Shown here: piece after piece, positions 51,543 through 62,834 of the stretch | How positions within the stretch are numbered: position 1 is the first letter of the stretch | Layout of the letters: every line of letters begins with the position of its first letter | From: Cristatella mucedo | Taxonomy: Eukaryota > Bryozoa > Phylactolaemata > Cristatellidae | NCBI GenBank assembly: GCA_009760855.2 | Contig: WPIO01000009.1 | Span: 3,937,001-4,001,000, forward strand | Direction of reading: 5' to 3' | DNA length: 64,000 nt | Made by a program: the position numbers and the translations under genes | Notes under the pieces: generated by a model | The model's database searches: none | The model's input: only the letters and a program-made list of their open reading frames with translations | Told to the model about the DNA's origin: nothing

Positions 51543-54128
51543 ATGTAATGTATCTCCGTCTGTAACTCCACAAAGTCATAAAGACCATGTGGGTGTTACG
51601 CAGGAGAGTTTTGTATAGCGCACTCACAGCCTAAGTGGCTTTCGGTACGCATTCGGTAGCCAACAGACTTCGTCTCACGCAACAAAGAGAAAGTGGCAAG
51701 CATAGCAGAGTCAGGAGAGCAGTTGAGGTAGTGACGTAGCGTAGAAGTAGCAGTTCAGGACCGCTGAAAAGGATGTGCCACAGTCGGCAGTAGGAGATGT
51801 GGAAGCGAGTTCCACAGTCTAGGACCTGCAGAGCTAAAGCTTCTGTCGCCAACGGTCATTAAGCGGAGGAATGGGACAGCTAATTTATTATCCACACAGG
51901 ACCTGAGGTCGCGAACAGGCTGAAACGGATGCAGCAGTTCAGCTAGGTACGAAGGAGCCAAGCCGTGGCGGGCCTTGTGGGTAAGCGTAAGAACTTTGCT
52001 CTGTATCCTTTGCTCAACCGGCAACCATCCTAGCTCTTTTAGCAAAGGAGACACGTGCTCAAACCGCTGGGAATTGAAGACTAGCCTTGCAGCCATATTC
52101 ATTGTCCGCTGTAGTGGCATCATTGCTTTCTTTGGCAGCCCAGCCAAAAGGGAATTACAATAATCAAGCCGAGGCAGAACTAAAGACCTAGCTAACTTTT
52201 TTACAAGCCACTGTGGCAGACAGCTCCTAATCTTGGATAGGGATCGAATGTGATGGCTAGCTGTAGAGGCAGTCTTCTGAATGAAGCTTTTGAAATTGAG
52301 GCAGCTGTCGAACACGACACCTAAATTTCGAGCACGTGGTGATGGTCGCACAATAGCATCACCTATTAGAACAGCAAAGCCTTTTAATCCAGCCACACGC
52401 TTAGGGTGTTCTATGAGCAGCAGTTCGGTTTTATCATCATTTAAATCCAGGAAGTTTTCCAAAATCCGGGATCGAATGTCGGCAAGGCAAGCATTCAGTT
52501 TCTCAGTTGCCGCAGCAGATTCCGACGGTTTGAATGACAAATACAACTGAGTATCATCAGCATAGAGGTGATATCCTATTCCACGGGCCTTAATCACTTT
52601 TCCCAGAGGTTGTGTGTTAATGGAGAACAGCAAGGGACCGAGTACAGACCTTTGAGGGACTCCACAGGTGACCCTTGTCTTTTGTGAGACCTGCCGCCCA
52701 CACGACACGGATTGAACACGATCAGACAAATAGGATTTAAACCAAGCCAGTGCTTCGTCTGCCAGACCGATCGTTGTTCTCAATCGTTCAAGCGGAACAT
52801 CGTGATCAATGGTGTCGAAGGCAGCAGACAGATCTAGCAGAGCTAGATCAATGACATTCCTGTCGTCGTTGCCACGTAGAATGTCATTGTTAGCACGGAG
52901 GAGAGCAGTTTCAGTGGAGTGCTGCCTCTTGAACCCTGATTGAAATGTTTCTGACAGTCCATTATTTTCAATATGTTCGACTAGCTGCTTAGCAACAATT
53001 TTTTCAAGAATCGTTGATAAGAACGGAAGAAGGGAAACAGGGCGATAGTTTGCTAGGACCTCTGTGTCTAATCCGGGCATTTTAAGAATAGGTCTAACGA
53101 TTGCCGATTTGAAGGTCTTGGGGACGACCCCTCTTCCCAAAGAAGCATTAACAATCTTGGTTATGGCAGGGCTAAGTTGGTCTGCTAGTGAAGACCATAG
53201 AGATGAATGTATAGGGTCTTCAGGAGACGAGCTCTTTTTGCTAGACCTTATTAAGGCAGCCACATCGCTTGCAGAAACATCGGAGAACCTTTTAAGGAAG
53301 GTCGCAGGTTGAGGAACGGCGATTGCTTTGGTTGGAGGGGGCTTAATGGAGGCACAAATGTGCACAATTGTTTCAGTAAAGAAGGCGGAAAACTTTTCGG
53401 CAGAGTCCTTAATATCTGGGGAGTCAGACCTCACAGCATTGGCCAGTAAATGGTTTACTGTCTTATAAATCTGTTTAGGACTAGCAGGAATTCAGCTTTC
53501 GAGTGAAAAAAGAAGCCCTGGCTTTTTAAGCGTTCGGGTGTAAACTCCAAGGAAGTCTTTGAAATTGACTAGATCTGCATCAGACACCGATTTATTGAAA
53601 CGACGTTCAAGACTGCGCTTAACCCGGCGCATCTTTAGGAGTTTTTTCTAAATTTAAAGGAATCTCCGCGACTCTGTACATGGATAAAATGAGCGGAAGC
53701 ATACTTGTCAAGAGCACTCCTTAGTGTCATGTTCACTGCATCAGTGAGGGTATCGAGGCTGCCGGTAGAGTCTGAATGCAGATCAAGAAGACCTGCACCG
53801 CAAACAGATTTTAAAAATTGGTTTATGTCAATGCTTTGTAAGTTATGTCGCTTGAAAAGTTCGACATTACCCTGTACGTACAAGGGAGCAGGGACAGTAA
53901 ACGAGACCGAACAATGATCTGAGAGGGTCAGCGGGCGCACCACATGATCAGTGGGGAGGACATTCTTGGTGATCACGAGATCTAGAATATGGCCACCGAC
54001 GTGAGTGATATGATTAACACGTTGGACGAAACAAAAATTCTCCAGACAGTCAAGAAATGAGCGGATCTGGCTGTTGCTAGGGTTGTCAACATGAATATTG
54101 AAGTCGATAGGATGAACGCTATTGATCT
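51543..54128 (-). mobile_element. LINE B copy, endonuclease C-terminus, RT and 3' UTR
   Basis: A large non-LTR element (CR1/L2 group) inserted in the Polinton. The 3' end (low coordinates) has GCGCTATACAAAACTCTCCT and an ATACATTACATT tail. Reading back it contains the RT frame (own entry) and, at 53635-53976, the end of an apurinic-type endonuclease with its LTLSDHCSVSF (SDH) motif. 5' truncated near 54128. About 110 bp of extra GC-rich DNA lies between the tail and recognisable Polinton sequence at 51430-51540. Confidence 0.93.
51755..53434 (-). CDS. LINE B reverse transcriptase, 559-codon open frame
   Basis: Non-LTR reverse transcriptase with finger/palm blocks in order: IVRPILKMPGLDTEVLANYR, PVSLLPFLSTILEKIVAKQL, LDLSAAFDTIDH (first catalytic Asp), GVPQRSVLGPLLF, the catalytic GYHLYADDTQLYLSF, LNDDKTELLLI, and the thumb and C-terminal block LPRLDYCNSLLAGLP..NMAARLVF. 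The frame is free of stops over 559 codons but is not necessarily active: the invariant Gly of GVPQGS is Arg here, and DHDxL normally has a hydrophobic in that place (V-P instead of I-L). The endonuclease lies upstream in another, broken frame. The openness implies a much younger insertion than the Polinton around it. Confidence 0.93.
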   Translation of the reverse strand: MRSDSPDIKDSAEKFSAFFTETIVHICASIKPPPTKAIAVPQPATFLKRFSDVSASDVAALIRSSKKSSSPEDPIHSSLWSSLADQLSPAITKIVNASLGRGVVPKTFKSAIVRPILKMPGLDTEVLANYRPVSLLPFLSTILEKIVAKQLVEHIENNGLSETFQSGFKRQHSTETALLRANNDILRGNDDRNVIDLALLDLSAAFDTIDHDVPLERLRTTIGLADEALAWFKSYLSDRVQSVSCGRQVSQKTRVTCGVPQRSVLGPLLFSINTQPLGKVIKARGIGYHLYADDTQLYLSFKPSESAAATEKLNACLADIRSRILENFLDLNDDKTELLLIEHPKRVAGLKGFAVLIGDAIVRPSPRARNLGVVFDSCLNFKSFIQKTASTASHHIRSLSKIRSCLPQWLVKKLARSLVLPRLDYCNSLLAGLPKKAMMPLQRTMNMAARLVFNSQRFEHVSPLLKELGWLPVEQRIQSKVLTLTHKARHGLAPSYLAELLHPFQPVRDLRSCVDNKLAVPFLRLMTVGDRSFSSAGPRLWNSLPHLLLPTVAHPFQRS

Positions 54129-54402
54129 ATCGGTGAGAAGAAAATTTGCCTAAGAAATAAATATGAAAATTAAGTTAGATCCAACGTTATCACTTAAAAA
54201 AAATGCTTTAACGTCAAAGAAGCGATTGAAAAATCTGTAAAAATATTGAGTAATAATTCTAAATCCTCCACGTCTGATCTTCGGTAATCAATTCCCTAGG
54301 ATTAAATAAATATAGTTGGAGAATAAATGCCATGGTGAATTTTAGTGGCTAGCACCATCAGCCAATCTGTTTGTTGAGCGTAAGCTGCACTTCGCATCGA
54401 GT

Positions 54403-54684
54403 TCACTTTTTCAACTTTAGGATTGTTAATGGTCTCTGCAAACATGCATGCTGCCATTTCCAATCTTCGAGTAAATGTTTGCCAAGTAAGGATCCGATGG
54501 AGTCTTTCGAAAACCGTAATATTTCAAAATAAGCCTTAGCGATTCTAATAAAAAAATACCAATGTTCCTCAATCTTACCAATTCCCACCGCGTAAATAGG
54601 AACGTTACATGGCTGAAACATGACGGTCTTTGCGTTAACATCTACGTGACGTGTGAGAATCGGAAGAGAAGGCCAGTTATTCAT
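54403..54684 (-). pseudogene. Polinton frame remnant, possible major capsid-type
   Basis: Minus strand, ATG at 54684, reading MNNWPSLPILTRHVDVNAKT, VMFQPCNVPIYAVGIGKIEE, HWYFFIRIAKAYFEI; a shift occurs near 54530, after which a second frame is readable. Aromatic-rich and beta-like. Its place next to the polymerase gene fits a Polinton structural gene, but I cannot name it with confidence. Confidence 0.45.
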
Positions 54685-54699
54685 TCTCTATATTAGGGT

Positions 54700-55330
54700 A
54701 CATAATCTTTAAATTAGAAGAGTTTCACCCAGTACACGGGAATATGTGCTGTAAGAAGTGACTCTATATTAACAGTACCAGTGGTTGCTGCTGGAGCTGT
54801 CTCTACTGGAACAATTCGGACTCGTCCCACCCCGTTATTAGCTCACATGCTTGTCTGACGCCATGCCTCCTACCATGAAAGATGCTTGGCAAAACTGCTT
54901 AACCATCATCCTTAATCATTATCGTTCGATATCAGGCTTGAGACCACTTACTCCGCTAAGGATTGGAGATACTGCTAGAATCTGATCTGCAACCCAAGTG
55001 GTTTAGCTGCTAATTTTTCTATCCTGATCCACACTATATTCAATTTGACTCCTAAAGTCAGCCTCTAAATCAGCTAGCTCTAAATCAGGTAGCTTTAGAA
55101 TTACCAGCATGAATGAGATTCCGAGTCTCAGTCTTACACTATGCGATGCAAAACTTGTTCACGTGCGTATCAGTAACCACTGAGATGTCATAAACTAGCG
55201 TTGGAGCATTACACGGAATGAGTTTAGATTTAAATAGGTAATCGATTTACAGCTTTTGTTTCTGAGATATAGTCGCATCGTTAGCCTTGCTTACAGCTGT
55301 CACAGTGGTAGTAGCAGCTGGCGTTGACAT
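54700..55330 (-). pseudogene. Polinton frame remnant starting MSTPAATTT
   Basis: ATG at 55330, 165 bp after the polymerase stop. Readable pieces in order: MSTPAATTTVTAVSKANDAT, IDYLFKSKLIPCNAPTLVYD, VVTDTHVNKF, then after shifts RVRIVPVETAPAATTGTVNI and ESLLTAHIPVYWVKLF. At least five stops. Probably a virion-type protein by position; unrecognised by sequence. Confidence 0.45.
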
Positions 55331-57621
55331 TTATTTTGCTATACTAATGTAAGAAATTAAGTAAACCTTAGTTGAAAAAATCAAAATATACCATTTGCTC
55401 AGATCATATTTTCATCATTGATGTCCATACCCCACTCTGTATGTAAGTTATCGCTACAAATGTCAGATTTACCAGCATTCTCACCGTTGATCTTTTAATG
55501 ACCAAATGCTAGAGTGGGATTTCCGCAATCTAAATAGTGGCTCTTACTTTCAAACGCTGAGAGTGAAATCTTCTCCTGGTTAATTGCATAAATTACATGA
55601 CTTGAACTTTGAAACCTAACCTGATTTCGTTTAATGCTCTTCTATATAGACTCTCAGTAAAGTCATTATGAAGAATCGTGTTCTTCACAGCGAACTTTTT
55701 CACAGCATTAGCTTTCTTACAGTAAGCGCATTTAACAAATGAGCCATCAGTAGACTGTTCATCAATCATTAGTAAATACATAATTCACTTAAGACTATAG
55801 TCTGTATACCTTCCATGAGAATAGACTTATTAGTCGCTTCATCCTTTTTCATAAAATTATCAGCTACTTCATTTTAAACTTACCTATTAGCTACTTGTTA
55901 GCATATATGATTTTAGAAACCTCATAACTCTGCTATATAGATGGATGGTTTGGATAGTTAGTTAGATCTCATTCTTGTGGAAAGCTTTCGAAATCTTTAT
56001 ATATGCTTTCAGTAGTGACTTGCAAGATTTAAGAGTCAGTATCTTTATAAGCGAGAGTAACTTTTTACCATATCTCTTTTCATATTTATAGTAAAATATT
56101 TGCATTAAAAACTTTGACAAATCCAGAATTGTGAATTCAACATAAATATTTTTTTTTGGTTTTACAAATGTTTTCCTAATCTCTGTTGCTACTAAACGTT
56201 TATTGAAAACCTTCCATCAACAAATCTCAGGGTTCTTTTTCTTTTTTCAGCCAATTCTTCTTCTTTAGCTGAATCCTTGTTAAACGACTCTATTTTCTTC
56301 CTTCCTCTCCTCCAGCGTTTTCTATAGTTTTACCAAAGAAAGCATTGTTAAGAAACATGAAGAAATACTTCTCAAAATCATTACAGCTATTATTCATCTT
56401 GGTGTTGTCCTCAATGCATGGTTTGACCCAGTCTCTCTGGTTGAACTCTAATATCGTATGAACTTTACGTAAATCATATCCACGCTCTAGATAAAACTGC
56501 AAGTTGCAATAGTGAATTACATATCTAGTCTTTGAAGTTAAATCCAACACAAGCTTTTCTGTCTTGTAACTCTCTCTAGTAAAAGTCCTCTAATATTTAG
56601 AAAATTCTTCTTTAGCAATCCTCCTGTTTGGAAACAGTAGATAATCAGAATAATGTTAATTCCAGTCCTCTTTACAATTAATATTTACCTTTAGGAAATA
56701 TCCTTTAGGAGAATTTTCACCTAACTTTAATATCATATCAAATTTCGATTTGTTCCTTTTTTAGATAAAAACTTAAATTCTCCAGTAGGTAGCTGTTGAG
56801 ACATTGCCCATCCATAAAGATTAGTAGTGTCGAATTCTAATAGCCATGACTTTAGCCTTGTCTCATTATTGTCGAGACAATATTCACTATTAGCTTTAGC
56901 ATGTCTAGTTGAGACTTGACACATGCCTCATCTAATAGCTTTCTCAGCGAAATTATGATGCTTAACATTGGTGAGTAGTTCTAGTACAACCTAAGCATAC
57001 CTTAAACCAGCTATCCGTCACGTGAGTTGTTAGAAAGTGAGCTGGATCTAATCAATAATGTGAATGCGACAAGTTTCTAAACGCTTGAAATATATCAGGT
57101 AGCAACAGCACATCTGAAGTTAAATATAAGTCATGATGACCACCAATATCTTTAATTTTGAATGAGTTCCAAACCATTTAAGTATGCTTATGCTTATTGT
57201 CACTTCTTTCTTTTCCATTTAACGATTAATCAAGCGATTAGCGAACCTGGTAACTTTTCTTCTTTATTCATTTCATATCCAGTCATGTACTCATATGAGT
57301 ATATTCCCTTTCTTGTTAGCAGCTAAAAAATTGGATTCTTCAGTTATTAAACTTAGGTCTATTAATAGTTACTGGAAAATTACTTCCAGATAACCTAAGA
57401 TTCTCTACATGATCATCTAAGGCTCCATTCATCAGCTGCATTAAATCCGTGAAAGTAAGTTGCCAATGTTAATGTTTAGATACTTCTCCATGTTGTTAGC
57501 AATGACATTCTTTTTTATAACCCAGTATTTCCTCACTCTTGAACGATGAAATGATTCATATCCGCGAAGTGAATGGATATTCATGAAATTCATATTCATA
57601 TTCATGAATGGATGTTCGTAA

Positions 57622-57655
57622 CTTTATCAAGTGAATTATTATTATTATTATCAAC
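57622..57655 (+). repeat. ATT repeat with LINE A-like end
   Basis: CTTTATCAAGTGAATTATTATTATT looks like the extreme end of a LINE A tail with no body. Confidence 0.5.
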
Positions 57656-57957
57656 TTATATCTTTTGATCTCAACTTTCTAGTCAAGGTTTCAAGCGGTA
57701 TTATCAGCTCCACAGTACTGGTCAGTCAAGTGAAAGCGATCTGAAACTGTATCGTTATTAAACTTCTCTTCGCATTTATGGCACACTTCATTCTCTCCAT
57801 ATGAGTACATTTCTTCTGTACTCATTGATCTTTTGTTGAATACTCCAGACTTCTTATGTAGCTCAGTAAGCTCTTCCTTGATTTTTTCACTCTCTTCTAT
57901 AATTAAAATTAATTTCTAATAGAAAATAATTAAATAATTTAAATAATTTAATTAGAT

Positions 57958-58994
57958 TAATTTCTCTTCTAGAATTTTTCTCAACTCCCTTGCTGCATCT
58001 ATTGATGACATCCGCAAATGGATGGCAGCCAATTTTCTTAAACTAAACGATGATAAACAAAATTTATTAGTAATGGGAAAGCCCAGTGTGATTCAGAAAT
58101 TGGTAAGGCTAACGCTCAAAATTGGCTCTGTCAGCATACCTCCTGTCGAATCAGCTCAAAATTTTGGTATCATGTTCCACAGTGACCTCTCATTAGGCGA
58201 CCGCATCAGCTCCACAATCAAGTCTGCCTACTTTCAGATACACAACATTGCTAAAATTTGGGCTTGTTTAAAAAAGGATACCACGTTTAAGTTAGTTCAT
58301 GCATTTGTGACATCCCGTCTTGACTTCTGTAACTCACAGCTTGTTGGTCTACCGGTATGTGCAGTCAGGCGCTTACAGCTGGTGCAAAACTCTGCAGCTA
58401 GGCTTGTCTGTCGCGATCGTCGTAGTTGCCACATCACACCACTTCTCGCCGACTTGCACTGGCTCCCAGTCAAGAAACGGATCTACTTCAAGGTTTTGTG
58501 GCTCACTTTTAGGTCACTTCATTCTTTGGCTCCAGCCTATCTCTCAGGTCTACTCCCCCACCAGGCCAAGCAAGCATCGTAACACCCGCTTTTCGGAATT
58601 TAATAGTTTACAATACCTCGTACAAACCTCAAATCCTTTGGAGACCATGCATTTAGTTCGTATGCTTTCAAAGCCTGGAACTCACTCCCGACTTGCGTCA
58701 GAACATTCCTTGTCTTGACATTAAAAAAGAACTTAAAAACACCCATATTCAGGACAGCATTTAGTGGGTCCCTTTGATTCGTCTTTCATGTACTTATGCG
58801 TGCTGATACTGTGCATGCTGCCACTAACCACATTTACATGCTGACCCTGTGCATGTCACTCCTAATAATGTTATTCATGTTGTTTATCAAGCATGATATT
58901 ACTCACCATTCAATTGCATTTCGCTTTGCAGCAAAGTGCCTAGAAAGAGATTGAGTTCTCTGAGGGCGCTTTATCGAGTGCATTATTATTATTT
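57958..58994 (+). mobile_element. LINE A copy inserted in the Polinton polymerase
   Basis: RT frame of 186 codons from about 58022 (AANFLKLNDDKQNLLVMGKP to LAPAYLSGLLPHQAKQA), 3' UTR with the CATGC repeats, and end GAGGGCGCTTTATCGAGTGC plus ATTATTATT. Polymerase sequence continues on both sides. Well preserved, so relatively recent. Confidence 0.93.
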
Positions 58995-59529
58995 TATTGT
59001 AGTTTTCTTAATGCTATCAGGTCCTCTAAATAACTAAAACATTTCTTATTTCTCCTCAAGATTAACTATAATGTAAGAACCAGAACACGGAACATGATGA
59101 AAAGTATACTTCTTAGGTATTATATTGCTCCTATTAGATCTATCTTCTTCCCTTGCGGCTGAAAATAAACATTCAAAATCTGCATCTGCGATATAAGGAG
59201 CTTTCAGCATCTTTGAATATTCCCATAACTTTATTAAATCTCTAGTAGTAAATCTTTCTCGTTTGTAGATTTTGGCATCTTAACTGCTACACAAATATCA
59301 TTCTATGTCTCACATGCAGCGTGATGAGACTCTAAAGTGGAACGTGTGTAAACCCTAACTAAAAAATGTTTGCAGACATACTCAATCCCAACACAAAGGA
59401 TTGAAGTTAACAATTAAAGCGAAATGAGATAAAGTGCAATCTTCCTTTTGGTTAAGTAACAAGTCAACGCGGTGCTCCTTCTCTCGTAGGAAACTTGCAT
59501 TTTAAATGTTTTAACACATTATTGTACCT

Positions 59530-59790
59530 TAGCTGAATGAGCGCTGCCCTGCCGGGGCCGCGGGGGCTGCCTGCGCCTCCCAATTCAGGAATAGGGACAA
59601 CACGGCCTCCGACCCGGAAATGGTGTCCGAGACGCACAGCCGCCGCAATGCCGCCCGTTCCTTTCGCGAAATGCCGAGGTCCGCCAGGCAGGCTTCCTTA
59701 TCCGGCCACCAGCCACCCAGAAAGGTCTCACCACTGCTGACCGGTAGCTAGCGGTCAGGAAAGACCGGGCTATGGATATGTTCAGGTCCT
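59530..59790 (-). other. GC-rich island of unknown origin inside the Polinton
   Basis: About 260 bp of strongly GC-rich DNA in AT-rich Polinton sequence. The minus strand has an open stretch between stops of about 65 codons (ETFLGGWWPDKEACLADLGI, SRKERAALRRLCVSDTISGS) without an ATG. Composition and residue use are unlike the rest of the element. Not recognised. Confidence 0.5.
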
Positions 59791-60192
59791 AGACCATTGC
59801 GATCAATATATCACATACGTTAATGCTTATATCAAAAAGATAAACTAACTTTGCATATTATTAACTCTAAGGAGATCCATCATTAAGAGATCCATCATTG
59901 CCATTTCTCTACTGAAAATAACTAATCTAAAGCAGGTTTACAGATGAAAATATTTATCATCTCATACATTCTCAAGGTCTGCCATACTCTCTCCATGATT
60001 CTCTCCTATGTTTAGATGCTCTAAGAATGCACTATCAAGCACGTCGATTATCATTTAGATTCTTAATATTAATGACTGCTTTCTTACTAGCAGCTGCAGG
60101 CAACGGTAATCAACTACTTCCAGAATGATAATACAATAGAATGAAATTAAGTTAGCATAAATAAAAAAATATTTATAAATTAAATTTATTAA
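59791..60192. other. Polinton DNA, nothing recognised
   Basis: AT-rich with no conserved frame; includes a short direct repeat GAGATCCATCATT (59872-59899). Confidence 0.4.
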
Positions 60193-60325
60193 TAATTGGT
60201 TTGGTCTAGCGGTTAAGGTGCTTGCCCCGACCAAGGTCTGACTGAGGTCATGGGCTCGTGCCCCGAGGCATATGTAAAGCGCCTGAATAGAGATTAAGTT
60301 CTCTTGGGGCGCTATATAAATTAAT
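60193..60325 (+). mobile_element. tRNA-derived SINE, family 1, inserted in the Polinton
   Basis: GGTTTGGTCTAGCGGTTAAG (A-box), GAGGTCATGGGCTCGTGCCC (B-box region), then GAGATTAAGTTCTCTTGGGG and CGCTATATAAATTAATTTTT. Confidence 0.9.
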
Positions 60326-60987
60326 TTTTATTTTTATTTTTTAATAGCCTTTATTTATTTAGAATGGAGTTAACTTAGCATAAAGGCTATTTATGCCAAC
60401 TACTGTAATATTAGAGCTCCTCTCTTTCCATTTTTCAATCCTATAGCACTTCAAAATTTCTATAAACTGCTTGCTTAAAGTTAAAATTACGATTTAAAAT
60501 TATTAATAACTCGCCACATAACTTCTTTGCATGAAATGAGCATACATTACTTCCAATAACTACAAATCAATAAACAATGAAAACTTAACACGTATATGCT
60601 CATTGCCGATTGACGATAATTCTCACCAAAGGTGGTGTCAACTTTTTTCTTAGATTGTTAAAGCCTACAGCGCTGCGTGTAAAACTTCTCTAAATCTTCG
60701 CAGTCAATCTCTCTTCCACTATTAGTCTCTTTTCCTAAGAACCGAGCAACAGCATCTATCTTTATCATTCTTCTAGTCTCTCGTTCCAGAAATTAATCAC
60801 CAGGAGCCTTCGAAGTTAGCTTGTTAGAAATACTAAGAGGCCATAGTTTAATTAACAACTTATCAAAATTAGATTAATAAAAATATCTTCCATAAATTTC
60901 TTTGCAAAGTCAGAATACTTTTCACCAACGTTTCTCCTTGTAGGACTTTACTATAAAACTGGGAAATACTTTTTAAATGAAAATAAA
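60326..60987 (-). other. Polinton DNA next to the right repeat, unidentified
   Basis: AT-rich. The part nearest the repeat (about 60860-60987) contains a broken, stop-ridden version of the frame that begins at 46444. Nothing else is recognised. Confidence 0.4.
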
Positions 60988-61236
60988 CACAGCCCTTCTG
61001 CTGCTAAACATCGTGTTGTTTCATAATCAAATGTCTACTTTCTGCTGCAAAACCTTTTAATATATTAGTTTTTATAACAACATGTATTTTACCTCATTAT
61101 GGAGGTTTCTCAAATACCGGTTTAAACTGTTTTTTTTTAACTTGGCGAAGCGCACGCAGAGCCGGGTTAAGAACCAGTCTAAACCGGTTTAAACCGGTTT
61201 GGGGTTCAGCTACCGTCGGATAAAATAGCGTTCTTT
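60988..61236 (-). repeat. Polinton right terminal inverted repeat
   Basis: Complement of 46237-46469, with blocks AAGAACCAGTCTAAACCGG, TGGCGAAGCGC, CTCAAATACCGGTTTAAACTG and CTACTTTCTGCTGC. The outer tip ends TAGCGTTCTTT. Confidence 0.9.
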
Positions 61237-62230
61237 TCGTGACGTCACTCTGGAGTGAGCGCCAGACTTTAGGAGCATAACTAAAGGCATGGTAGTAAAA
61301 GAAATTGAGGTTGGTTCGACGCACAGCTAGATGCCTTGAGTCAGGGAGGCGAGTGGTGCAAGACCACTTCTGACCGTAGGCTGGAGTCAGAGACTCAAGT
61401 GACCTAAAAGTGAATGCCGAACCCTTATTAATGGGGAGCCATTTCAGGTCGGCGAGAAGTGGTGTGATGTGGTAACTTTGAAGTTCAAGAAAGACAAGCC
61501 TGGCAGCCGAGTTTTGCACCAACAGTAAGCGTCTGATTGCACAGGCCGGTGGACCAGCAACCAGCGAGTTACAGAAGTCGAGGCGGGATGTCACAAATGC
61601 ATGAACCAACTTGATCGTGGTATCCCTGTCTAAGCATATCCGAATTATTTTGCAATATCACGTAGCTGAAATGTAGGCAGACGACGTTGGAGCTGATGTG
61701 GTTGTCTAGTGAAAGGCCGCTATGGGACTAGGCACCCAGATTTCTTGCAGATTCTACTCGAGATAATCTGGCGAAGTCCAATTTGAGGGACACCTTTTCC
61801 AGTTTCTGAGTAACGCCACGTTTGCCCGCAACTAGTAAGTTGGTTTTTATCGTCATCCAATCAGTGAAAGTTAGCTGCCGTTCAAGTTTACGCTTCAGCG
61901 ATATGCCCAGAAAGGGAGTTGAGAGATTGACGAGCTGGAAGGCTGAGAGGGCTCAGAGGATAGATGCAGCTGTGTGTCATCTGCACAGACACGACAGCCT
62001 ACAATGTTTTTGGCGATTGCATCACCAAGAGGAAGATAATTATTTGCGAAAAGAAATGAACCACGCACAGAAACCTGGGGTACCTCGTACTTACAGAGGC
62101 TCCCTCGCATGACTGTTGCTCGTTGGCATCAGTGCTCACGAGTCTCCCACTGAGATAGGACCCAAGCCATTGTAATAAAGTGCCAGTGATGCCCAGACGA
62201 GATGAGCGGCGCTTGATAAGGATTTGATTG
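61237..62230 (-). mobile_element. LINE A copy, right part, beyond the Polinton
   Basis: Resumes with TCGTGACGTCACTCTGGAGTG, the site where 46236 left off. The RT C-terminus follows (SRLDFCNSLVAGPPACAIRR, QNSAARLVFLEL), then LNDDKTN and VPQ-type segments to about 62230. The first six bases are the target duplication. Confidence 0.88.
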
Positions 62231-62399
62231 GTGATCGATAGTAGCAAAACTACCGCAAGCAGAGATTTTGGTTTGGAGATCCTGACGGCTTTCAAACTGT
62301 CCTACGCACAATGGACTGCCATGGTCGACGTTATATGGATCGGACATGCAGCATATTGTACACGGAATAGTCTTATAACTGTTTTCCCTTCCACCTCTT

Positions 62400-62640
62400 T
62401 TCTAATAATAATAAAAATAATAAAACATTTACATTGTTCCCTGACAGAACTAAATTTCTTTCTAGGCACTTTGCATATGCTGGAAAGGAAGCATGAGCAA
62501 TTAGTTAATGACAATTTCAGCCTACGTAAGCACACGGATGACAATTCACACGTGGATGGAGCACAGGTAGTGAGAAACAGCTAAATTGTAGCTCCCTTTT
62601 TAAAGGTCGTCAAGTCAGGGGTCACGAGAAAGATTCACTT
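62400..62640 (-). mobile_element. LINE A 3' end, minus strand
   Basis: AATAATAAAAATAATAAAAC, then complement of GAAATTTAGTTCTGTCAGGG and the UTR. Degraded. Confidence 0.75.
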
Positions 62641-62834
62641 TTGCAAAGGTCAAGCTTAGATCGTACTTTGACTGCACTCTGCTTCTAAGCAATAGATGGG
62701 CAAGATGCCACTTCCGTTTTGCGCGACCACAAGGGAAGTGGAGATTTCCAAATCTTATCTTCTACATTTTGAGAAGGTCATTTTACACCCGATGCAATGC
62801 TGACTCGTGTGGAGTGATAAGCTCTGAAACCTGA

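Larger units (their letters stand above)
55495..59300 (-). pseudogene. Polinton protein-primed type B DNA polymerase, decayed
   Basis: Reads right to left. N-terminal exonuclease: KAPYIADADFECLF (ExoI, DFE) at about 59180-59220. A zinc-binding CHKCEEKF..DRFHLTDQYCG segment is at about 57730-57800. Motif A is FDTTNLYGWAMSQQLP (about 56790-56832), motif B NNAFFGKTIEN (about 56320-56350), motif C YKDTDS (56032-56049, followed directly by a stop). The C-terminus runs through KKANAVKKFAVKNTILHNDF and QEKISLSAFESKSHYLD to TAA at 55495-55497. All three polymerase motifs survive, but many stops and shifts, plus a LINE A insertion at 57958-58994, make it a pseudogene. The start codon is not defined. 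Confidence 0.92.
46237..61236 (-). mobile_element. Decayed Polinton/Maverick, 15.0 kb
   Basis: Bounded by the 6-bp duplication TCGTGA (6 bp is the family's usual size) and inverted repeats of about 250 bp. It carries remnants of a type B DNA polymerase (55495-59300, minus), a retroviral-type integrase (48850-49618, minus), a membrane protein and an overlapping frame (48140-48752, plus) and several unidentified frames. This PolB plus integrase set is diagnostic of Polintons. All frames have stops or shifts. Later insertions inside it are LINE A at 47129 and 57958, LINE B at 51543, a SINE at 60193 and a hAT MITE at 50458. Base composition is clearly more AT rich than the host genes. No packaging ATPase or protease could be recognised. 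Confidence 0.9.
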
